DNA from: an uncultured Lachnospiraceae bacterium
GTDB taxonomy: Bacteria > Bacillota > Clostridia > Lachnospirales > Lachnospiraceae
Direction: 5' to 3'
NCBI GenBank assembly: GCA_937916415.1
Contig: CALGGH010000183.1
Coordinates: forward strand, 1-8,512
DNA: 8,512 nt
Below the pieces are notes generated by a model that saw nothing but the letters and a program-made list of their open reading frames with translations, ran no database searches and was not told the DNA's origin. Made by a program: the position numbers and the translations under genes. Within the stretch, counting starts at the first letter, position 1. Each line of letters starts with the position of its first letter. Positions 1 to 5,483 of this stretch are shown in pieces.

Positions 1-1711
1 TTCCATTTTCACGGATAAAGCTGCGTGTCTCTTCAAGGGGCATGGGCTTGCCAAAGTAATATCCCTGTGCACGGACGCATCCGATTTTTTTGAGGAATTC
101 AAAATGTTCTTTTTTTTCAACGCCCTCGCACAGGGCCGTCACGCCCATGGAAGCCGCGCAGTCTACAATGCAGGTCATGAGGGATGCGGTCTTTGGATTT
201 TTGTCAAAGCTTTTCAGAAATACCAGATCCAGTTTCAGTACGTCAAAGTTAAAATCCGTGACGGTATTGAGGGAGGAATATCCGCTCCCGAAGTCGTCAA
301 TCCAGATGTGGTATCCCATTTCCCTCATCTTGTCGCATTCCTGTTTTATAAGGGAATCATCTTTGTTCAGCGCACTTTCCGTGATTTCCAGGTCGATCAT
401 GTTCCTTGGAACGTCATATTTCTTTCGGGTACTTTCCACAATGCCGAATATGTCACATAGTCCGAAGTCGAGCCTTGAAATATTGATGGATACCGGTACG
501 ACGGGTTCATTTTGCAAAACGAGGCTCCTGTAGTCCTCACAAACCTTTCTGATAACGTAGGCATCCAGCACGTGAATGAGGCGGAATTGCTCAAGGGTCT
601 CAATGAAATCCGCCGGAGAGAGCATGCCGGCATCGGGATCCATCCACCTGACCAGCGCTTCATAGCCGCAAATCTCCCCGCTTTTCACCCTGATGACGGG
701 CTGGTAAAACACTTTGACATATTCTTTTTCAATCGCCTCATCGATATGGTCGATCACATATTGCTGCTTGCGCAGCCTCTCCCTCAGCATGTCGTCATAG
801 ATGCAGTAATGCGTATCATGCCGGTTCTTGATGCTGTTGCATGCAAGCCTGGCATGGTCACATGCAAGACCGACGTCCGAAAAGCCATCATCAGGGATGA
901 AGATGCCGGATTTGACCCGAACCTTTTTGCTGACGTCATCGGACATCAGCATTTTTTTACATATGCTTTCCACGCCGCGTATCACGTCGTTTCCGGTTCT
1001 GAAGACATGTACCACAAAATGGTCGTCGGAAAAACGTGAAATGGTTCCGTCCTCAAAAATTTCCCGTATTGCTTCTGACACGGCGCACAGCAGTTCATCC
1101 CCATGATCGAATCCGTATTTTTCATTATATAATTTAAAATTTGGAATATCAAAGTGAATGAAAGCGGATTCTTTTCGCCTGTTTTCGGGAGCAGTGAGCA
1201 GCATTTGAACCCGATGGGAGAATACGGGCATCGTAAAGAGTCCTGTCAGGGGATCCACGTCATTGTTGGAGGATAGTATTTCCGCTTCCGGCAGGGAATT
1301 ACGAGCCCTGTTAAAAAACTCATTCCGGTCAACGTCGACAATGAATACGTAGAAAAACCTCTTTCCTCCCTCCTGGTGAAGGAGATGTCCGAAATCCTCT
1401 ATATAGCGTATTTTACCCTGTTTTGTTAAAATACGGTATCGCAGATAATCATGTCTTTTCTCACCGAAATTCGTTTGTGTCAGAATCTGGTTCCTGACCC
1501 TGCTTAGGTCATCCGGATGAACCATCCCCTCAAATGACCCCTTTGTATATGCCATGAAATCATCATGGTCATCGCAGCCGTAAAGCTTTATGACGTTGGT
1601 CTCAACAAACAGGATCTCCTCATCTCCGTCGGCATCATATATGAAAAAACCTCCCGAGAGTCCCGTGGGAATCCTTCCGCCCGTGTTGACTTCGTAGCAT
1701 GGAAATGACAT
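1..1711 (-). CDS. PAS / degenerate GGDEF / EAL protein, probable c-di-GMP phosphodiesterase (3' end cut by window edge)
   Basis: My translation from the ATG at 1711 is open for 570 codons to the left edge. Residues ~20-127 resemble a PAS_3 sensor fold (VHPDDLSRVR, then YRILTKQGKIRYIEDFG). A GGDEF domain begins at DPLTGLF (153-159), but its signature is SDDHF at 228-232 instead of GGDEF and no RxxD inhibitory site precedes it, so cyclase activity is unlikely. The EAL domain (~318 onward) keeps the expected catalytic and metal residues: E351 in EAL, N410, E442, D472-D473 in IDDFGSGYSS, K493, E529 in EGVE and Q549 in AQGYYFGKP. The expected role is cytoplasmic hydrolysis of c-di-GMP to pGpG. No transmembrane segment is visible. 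Only a short tail is probably missing. It lies 148 bp downstream of the HD-GYP gene on the same strand and may be co-transcribed. About half of its arginine codons are AGA/AGG (18 of 36 by hand count). Function class is quite certain; the signal is unknown. Confidence 0.93.
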   Translation of the reverse strand, partial: MSFPCYEVNTGGRIPTGLSGGFFIYDADGDEEILFVETNVIKLYGCDDHDDFMAYTKGSFEGMVHPDDLSRVRNQILTQTNFGEKRHDYLRYRILTKQGKIRYIEDFGHLLHQEGGKRFFYVFIVDVDRNEFFNRARNSLPEAEILSSNNDVDPLTGLFTMPVFSHRVQMLLTAPENRRKESAFIHFDIPNFKLYNEKYGFDHGDELLCAVSEAIREIFEDGTISRFSDDHFVVHVFRTGNDVIRGVESICKKMLMSDDVSKKVRVKSGIFIPDDGFSDVGLACDHARLACNSIKNRHDTHYCIYDDMLRERLRKQQYVIDHIDEAIEKEYVKVFYQPVIRVKSGEICGYEALVRWMDPDAGMLSPADFIETLEQFRLIHVLDAYVIRKVCEDYRSLVLQNEPVVPVSINISRLDFGLCDIFGIVESTRKKYDVPRNMIDLEITESALNKDDSLIKQECDKMREMGYHIWIDDFGSGYSSLNTVTDFNFDVLKLDLVFLKSFDKNPKTASLMTCIVDCAASMGVTALCEGVEKKEHFEFLKKIGCVRAQGYYFGKPMPLEETRSFIRENG

Positions 1712-1718
1712 ACCATAT

Positions 1719-1724
1719 CCTCCT
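1719..1724 (-). promoter_or_regulatory. Ribosome binding site for the EAL gene
   Basis: The minus strand reads AGGAGG, 7 nt before the ATG at 1711. A second ATG at 1716 lies only 2 nt from this site and in another frame, so the site decides for 1711. Confidence 0.85.
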
Positions 1725-1732
1725 ATATGCTT

Positions 1733-1749
1733 TCCCGGTGCTGCCGGGA
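1733..1749 (-). promoter_or_regulatory. Small perfect hairpin in the leader of the EAL gene
   Basis: TCCCGG and CCGGGA form a 6-bp GC-rich stem around a 5-nt loop, 8 nt upstream of the AGGAGG site. No T-run follows on either strand, so it is not an intrinsic terminator. It could stabilise a processed transcript or affect ribosome access. The rest of 1712-1859 holds no recognisable riboswitch or gene. A TTGACT there is a possible -35 element but has no well-spaced -10. Confidence 0.4.
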
Positions 1750-1859
1750 TTGTGAACCGGATCCTATGAAGACGCAGATGCTAAGGAACAGTCAATAATT
1801 AATCTGATCATCTTGCTTGTCTGCTTTCCCGATATCTGCATCTGAAAGCCTCGCCGTAG

Positions 1860-3320
1860 TTACGCATGGCAAGGTGACGGACGCGGTATTTCGTGACAGT
1901 TCCTTATTTTGTCTACAAGCGTCCCATAATCGGCAAGAAGATCCGGGGTGAGCGTTTTTATGAGTTCTAAATCCCTGTCCTTTCCGGCAACTTCAAGAAT
2001 TCCGGCTTTCTCGGACAGATCTGCTGCTCCAATGGTTCTTGCCGAGCTTTTAAGCGAGTGCACCAGGGTAGTGTAGTTCTCCGTATCCTGCTCACTCTCC
2101 GTCTTTTTGATCTTTGCCGCCTTACTGTCTGCTGAATCCGCAAATATGCCAAGAGCCTCAAGATAATCCTCCACGTCCCCGCACATATACAGCCCGAGAT
2201 CCGTATCAAGCTGCTCAAGTTCAGTTAACGCCTCAGGCACACGGGTCTGACCATCCATATGCCTTACGGTATCACTTTCCGATTTCTCATTAAGACCGGC
2301 CTTTTCCGCAAAGCCTTCCCGCATGGCATAATCCGCGTCAGCGTCGATCATCTCCATCATCACGTCGGCTATGCGTTCGTCAAACTGCGTTCCTCTGCCC
2401 ATTTCAATCTGCTGCCTCACCGCCGCCTGGGGTAAGCTTTTTCTGTAGCTGCGGTTACTGGTCATTGCATCATATGCATCTGCGACGGCTATGATCCTGG
2501 CTTCCTCCGGGATCTCACTGCCCTTCAGTCCGTCCGGATAACCTTTTCCGTCAATTCTTTCATGATGCCATCTGGCACCATACGCAAGCTTTGGCATTTC
2601 TTTTATCCTCATAAGTATCCTGTTTCCAACAACCGGATGCTTTTTTATCTCAGCAAATTCTTCATCCGTAAGTTTATCAGTCTTGTTGATGATCCAGTCA
2701 GGAACGCCGATCTTACCGACGTCATGCAAAAGACCCATCATGTAGATCTCATCCTGACCATTCTCATCATAGCCAAGCCTTTCAGCAAGCATCCTTGAAT
2801 ATGTCGCAACCCTGCCGGAATGCCCGTTAGTGTAGGCATCCTTGGCATCAATGGCTTCAGCCAGCGTCTGCACCACGTGCAGGGTCAGGCGGGTATTCTC
2901 CCTGGCCTTTTTATTTACCTCCCTGGAAAGATCTCTTCTTAGTCCGGCCAGTTCTATGGTGCGCTTGACACGCAGCGTCAGGATCTCAGGAAAATAGGGT
3001 TTTCTTATGAAGTCAACGGCTCCCATCATGAGTCCCCTGGCCTCCGTCATCAGATCGTCGTTCCCCGTAAGAAAGATGACGGGAACGTCATTTTTACCCT
3101 TCAGCCTTTCCCCAAGGAGCTGATACGTCTCAAAGCCGTTCATCTCCGGCATCTCAACGTCAAGCAGTATTAAATCCGGAAGCGGAGTCATCCCTTCAAT
3201 ATAATCGAGAAGTTCCATGCCGGATGAAAGCTTCGTTACTTTTACGTCGTTCTTCTCAAGGACTCTGGCTACGTGTTCCTTGGTTTCCTCGTCATCGTCA
3301 ACTATAAGAACCCAATCCAT
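1860..3320 (-). CDS. Response regulator with REC, HD-GYP and C-terminal Hpt domains (c-di-GMP phosphodiesterase)
   Basis: 486 aa. Residues 1-125 are a receiver with acidic pocket D8-D10, phosphoacceptor D54 (ILLDVEMP), T85 and K107 (RKP). Residues ~145-330 are an HD-GYP domain with H167 (NGHSGRVA), H199-D200 (LLHDVGKIG), H228, H252-H253-E254 and G260-Y261-P262 (GKGYP), then D281 and YDAMTSNRSYR. All hallmark metal and catalytic residues are present, so activity on c-di-GMP (to pGpG or GMP) is expected. Residues ~370-472 are a histidine phosphotransfer domain with H421 in VHSLKSSARTIGA. Plain REC-HD-GYP proteins (RpfG type) are common; the added Hpt makes this both a phosphate acceptor and a possible donor. 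No transmembrane segment is visible. The start is supported by GGAGGT 5 nt upstream and by the receiver beginning at once (MDWVLIVDDD). The gene is divergent from the receiver-Hpt gene at 3411, whose Hpt resembles its own. Confidence 0.95.
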   Translation of the reverse strand: MDWVLIVDDDEETKEHVARVLEKNDVKVTKLSSGMELLDYIEGMTPLPDLILLDVEMPEMNGFETYQLLGERLKGKNDVPVIFLTGNDDLMTEARGLMMGAVDFIRKPYFPEILTLRVKRTIELAGLRRDLSREVNKKARENTRLTLHVVQTLAEAIDAKDAYTNGHSGRVATYSRMLAERLGYDENGQDEIYMMGLLHDVGKIGVPDWIINKTDKLTDEEFAEIKKHPVVGNRILMRIKEMPKLAYGARWHHERIDGKGYPDGLKGSEIPEEARIIAVADAYDAMTSNRSYRKSLPQAAVRQQIEMGRGTQFDERIADVMMEMIDADADYAMREGFAEKAGLNEKSESDTVRHMDGQTRVPEALTELEQLDTDLGLYMCGDVEDYLEALGIFADSADSKAAKIKKTESEQDTENYTTLVHSLKSSARTIGAADLSEKAGILEVAGKDRDLELIKTLTPDLLADYGTLVDKIRNCHEIPRPSPCHA

Positions 3321-3325
3321 ACATG

Positions 3326-3331
3326 ACCTCC
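3326..3331 (-). promoter_or_regulatory. Ribosome binding site for the HD-GYP gene
   Basis: The minus strand reads GGAGGT, 5 nt before the ATG at 3320, and fixes that start. Confidence 0.8.
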
Positions 3332-3342
3332 GAAACGTTTTT

Positions 3343-3357
3343 ATGACAATTCGTCAT
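3343..3357. promoter_or_regulatory. Dyad ATGAC-N5-GTCAT, possible operator
   Basis: A perfect 5-bp dyad with a 5-base centre. It sits on the expected transcription start of the HD-GYP promoter (about 3356), in the leader upstream of its ribosome site. The position suits a regulator site or a small RNA stem, but five base pairs can occur by chance. Confidence 0.25.
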
Positions 3358-3362
3358 TTATG

Positions 3363-3372
3363 ATTATAACAT
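3363..3372 (-). promoter_or_regulatory. Extended -10 promoter for the HD-GYP gene
   Basis: The minus strand reads ATGTTATAAT, giving a consensus TATAAT (3368 down to 3363) with an upstream TG in the extended -10 position. Initiation would be near 3356, leaving a leader of about 36 nt that contains GGAGGT. The region about 17 bp upstream is a poor -35 match, which an extended -10 can offset. Confidence 0.55.
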
Positions 3373-3373
3373 G

Positions 3374-3404
3374 TAGACATCCCACGCGGCATCTATGTTA
3401 TAAT
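3374..3404 (+). promoter_or_regulatory. Extended -10 promoter for the receiver-Hpt gene
   Basis: TATAAT at 3399-3404 has TG in the extended position (ATGTTATAAT). TAGACA at 3374-3379 is a weak -35 candidate with a long 19-bp spacer. Initiation is expected at about 3411, the A of the gene's ATG, which implies a leaderless mRNA. An alternative promoter further upstream is ATGACA (3343-3348) with TATAAC (3365-3370) at 16-bp spacing; it would give a leader of about 34 nt without a Shine-Dalgarno site. Confidence 0.5.
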
Positions 3405-3410
3405 ATTTTT

Positions 3411-5117
3411 ATGGAACTCAGGAAATCCCGCGTGCTTATCGTTGACGATATGCAAATTAACAGAATAGTACTGGCGTCACTGCTGGCAACACGTGGAATC
3501 GTATCCGATCAGGCTGAGAGCGGGAGCGAATGCATAGCCCTCTGCGAAAATAACGACTATGACCTGATACTGCTTGATCACCGCATGCCCGAACTGGATG
3601 GCGTGGACACTTTTATCAGGCTAAAGGAAATGTTTAGTGAGCGGGGCAGGGACGTTCCCGTCATCTGCCACACCACGGAAGAGGGGCGCAATAACATCAA
3701 CCTCTACAAGGCAGTCGGCTTTGCGGACGTTCTTATCAAGCCAATAGATCCAAGAGAACTCTATGAGACCATCATGAATCATCTTGGCGGGAAAGATCCT
3801 GCGGCATCTGAAAATGAGTCCCTGTCTGACCCGCTCCTTTCTTCGGAGAACATGGAGGAAGATGACGCTGATGCGATCAGCGGGTTTGACGTAAAAAAGG
3901 AGCTTGAGATGCTTCCCGCCTGGCTTAAGCTTGTTCCTCACATTGATCTTTCGGCGGGGCTTTACAACTGTGGGAGCGCGGAGGACTATCTGGATGCCCT
4001 TTACGTCTTTTATTCTTCCATCGAAGAAAAATCCGATGAGCTGGAAAGCTTCCTTGAGCATGAGGACTATACCATGTATTCCTTAAGGATCCATTCCTTA
4101 AAGAGCATGCTCCGCATCATTGGAGTCAAAAAGCTCGGAAAAATGGCAGCAAGCCTCGAAAGTGCTGCAAAAGAAGGCCGATTTGACTTCATACGGGACG
4201 AAACCGCGGATTTTCTCGGTGCCTTCAGGGATTTCAAAAAGCCCCTTTCACCCATCTTGAAAGAGGAAGCCCTGAATCACGCGGAAAATTCATGTGAAAT
4301 CTCTCAGTCAAATGCAGCGCAATACCGCGATCCCTATCACTGCCCTAACGTTCTCTACATACAGAGCGGCGAAGGAATCGTCAAAAAAGGCATTGAAAAG
4401 AACCTGTCCGGAGCAAACTTTAAGGTCATCACCGTTCCGGACGAGCCCGACAGGATCATAGCCTCAAGAAACGATGCGGAGATCATAATCTACAATCCGG
4501 GGACGAATGACGGCTCCAACGTCGGCATAACCATGAACATTCTAAGTGAAATATGTCAGGACGATTCCAAGATCCTTTGTCTGACGGGTGACATGTCCGA
4601 GATCAACAGGGCCATGGCTTCCAACGGCGCGGGTCTTGTATCCAGGATCTATCCCAGGCCGGTTGACGTGGATGCTCTCGTAAAGGACGTGACGTTCTTC
4701 AAGGAGCTTTTGGACGAATACCACAGGAGAAAGACGATCTTCGTGGTAGACGACGATACCGGTTATCTGTCCGTGATCGAACGCTGGCTGTCGCCTGCGT
4801 ACAGCGTTCAGTGCTTTAACAGCGGTAAAAAAATGCTTGACGGACTGTCCGCAATAACGGCAGACCTCATACTCTGCGACCTTGAGATGCCACAGATGGA
4901 CGGAATCGACCTGATGAGAATCCTGCGCCTTGACAACGAAAACAGGGAACAAAAGATTCCCATAATACTCCTTACGGGCAACAACAATAAGGAAATCGTG
5001 TTCAACGCTCTTAAATATAAGCCCGACGGATATCTTTTAAAGACTTCTCCCAAGGAGTACATTCTTGACGTGATCCACAGGTTTTTTAAGGAGTCCATGT
5101 TCAAAAGATCTCAGTGA
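3411..5117 (+). CDS. REC-Hpt-pseudoREC-REC phosphorelay protein
   Basis: 568 aa from ATG 3411. Residues 5-125 are a receiver (D12-D13, phosphoacceptor D56 in LILLDHRMP, T88, K110-P111). Residues ~175-275 are an Hpt domain with H228 in RIHSLKSMLRIIG; its LYNCGSAEDYLDAL lead-in matches LYMCGDVEDYLEAL of the HD-GYP protein's Hpt, so the two are paralogous. Residues ~312-430 have the size and strand pattern of a receiver (NVLYIQSG, IIIYNPG, ILCLTGD, YPRPVD) but lack the acidic pocket, phosphoacceptor Asp and Lys: a pseudoreceiver. Residues 441-562 are an intact receiver (D447-D449, D490, T522, K544). There is no DNA-binding or enzymatic output and no membrane segment, so the likely role is cytoplasmic phosphate shuttling. 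The frame is open from an earlier ATG at 3360, but 3411 places the receiver normally and follows the -10 box. Neither start has a Shine-Dalgarno site. It ends directly against the convergent receiver gene. Confidence 0.92.
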   Translation: MELRKSRVLIVDDMQINRIVLASLLATRGIVSDQAESGSECIALCENNDYDLILLDHRMPELDGVDTFIRLKEMFSERGRDVPVICHTTEEGRNNINLYKAVGFADVLIKPIDPRELYETIMNHLGGKDPAASENESLSDPLLSSENMEEDDADAISGFDVKKELEMLPAWLKLVPHIDLSAGLYNCGSAEDYLDALYVFYSSIEEKSDELESFLEHEDYTMYSLRIHSLKSMLRIIGVKKLGKMAASLESAAKEGRFDFIRDETADFLGAFRDFKKPLSPILKEEALNHAENSCEISQSNAAQYRDPYHCPNVLYIQSGEGIVKKGIEKNLSGANFKVITVPDEPDRIIASRNDAEIIIYNPGTNDGSNVGITMNILSEICQDDSKILCLTGDMSEINRAMASNGAGLVSRIYPRPVDVDALVKDVTFFKELLDEYHRRKTIFVVDDDTGYLSVIERWLSPAYSVQCFNSGKKMLDGLSAITADLILCDLEMPQMDGIDLMRILRLDNENREQKIPIILLTGNNNKEIVFNALKYKPDGYLLKTSPKEYILDVIHRFFKESMFKRSQ

Positions 5118-5138
5118 TCAGCCAAGGATCTCACTGAT
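5107..5138. repeat. Imperfect 12-bp direct repeat spanning two convergent stop codons
   Basis: GATCTCAGTGAT (5107-5118) and GATCTCACTGAT (5127-5138) differ at one base, with period 20. The same segment holds a 7-bp inverted pair, TCAGTGA (5111-5117) and TCACTGA (5131-5137), with a 13-nt loop. No T-run follows, so I do not call a terminator. It may be chance, as both strands are coding here. Confidence 0.35.
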
Positions 5139-5471
5139 GGCCTTCAAGAGATACGGTTTTCCCTCAGACTTAGGTACAACTCCGTTTACCTGCCCGTCGC
5201 CCTGCAGATCAGTGTCATCCATCCCCGTTCTGTAAAGGATGGGGATATTTTTACAGGCATCATTCGACCTTATGGCCTGCAGAACCATGGGGCCATCCAT
5301 TATGGGCATGGCGTAGTCCAAAAGGATAAGGTCAGGTGCGCCCTTCCCCAGAAGTTCCAGTGCCTCGCTTCCGGACGAGGCTTTAATGACGGCATGTCCT
5401 GCCTTTTCGAGCCAGCGCCCCGTCATGGCAAGCATGTCTTCATCGTCATCCACAAGTAAGATTCTGCTCAT
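5118..5471 (-). CDS. Stand-alone receiver-domain protein (CheY/Spo0F-like)
   Basis: 117 aa, a single receiver domain and nothing else. Acidic pocket D8-D10 (LLVDDDEDML), phosphoacceptor D52 (LILLDYAMP), T82 (YRTG) and K101 (VVPKSEGKP) are all present. With no output domain it should act by docking to a partner, or as a phosphate carrier between a kinase and an Hpt domain. The start at 5471 is chosen because AGGAGG lies 6 nt upstream and the receiver begins immediately; an in-frame ATG at 5486 would add five residues but lie before that site. The ribosome site overlaps the stop codon of the hybrid kinase upstream, which suggests translational coupling and that this is the kinase's partner. Its stop codon abuts that of the convergent phosphorelay gene. 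The Lys-Ser motif with no Pro right after the lysine resembles the last receiver of that protein (KTSPKEYIL). Confidence 0.93.
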   Translation of the reverse strand: MSRILLVDDDEDMLAMTGRWLEKAGHAVIKASSGSEALELLGKGAPDLILLDYAMPIMDGPMVLQAIRSNDACKNIPILYRTGMDDTDLQGDGQVNGVVPKSEGKPYLLKAISEILG

Positions 5472-5477
5472 TTTAGT

Positions 5478-5483
5478 CCTCCT
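5478..5483 (-). promoter_or_regulatory. Ribosome binding site of the receiver gene, overlapping the kinase stop codon
   Basis: The minus strand reads AGGAGG 6 nt before the ATG at 5471. Its first A is the last base of the kinase TGA (5485-5483), so ribosomes ending on the kinase would be placed at this site. Confidence 0.85.

Larger units (their letters stand above)
3363..3404. repeat. Perfect 10-bp inverted repeat holding both divergent -10 boxes
   Basis: ATTATAACAT (3363-3372) and ATGTTATAAT (3395-3404) are exact reverse complements separated by 22 bp. Each arm is the extended -10 box of one divergent gene, so the repeat places two outward-facing, overlapping promoters symmetrically. If transcribed from further upstream it could also fold into an AT-rich hairpin. 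Confidence 0.75.

Noticed and set aside
512..1039. Plus-strand open frame of 175 codons
   Set aside because: Antisense to the GGDEF-EAL gene, whose conserved motifs fix the minus-strand frame; no family resemblance and no ribosome site.
1823..1849. GCTTTC / GAAAGC inverted pair as a terminator for the HD-GYP gene
   Set aside because: A 6-bp AT-containing stem with a 15-nt loop and no T-run is too weak to call.
1712..1859. c-di-GMP riboswitch in front of the EAL gene
   Set aside because: I looked for the conserved class I core elements and found none in this 148-bp spacer; only the small hairpin is evident.
3360..3410. Longer start (ATG 3360) for the phosphorelay gene, adding 17 residues
   Set aside because: No Shine-Dalgarno site, the extra residues precede a receiver that normally begins within a few residues, and the segment contains both promoter boxes.
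3621..4061. Minus-strand open frame of 146 codons
   Set aside because: Antisense to the first receiver and Hpt of the 568-aa protein; no motifs.
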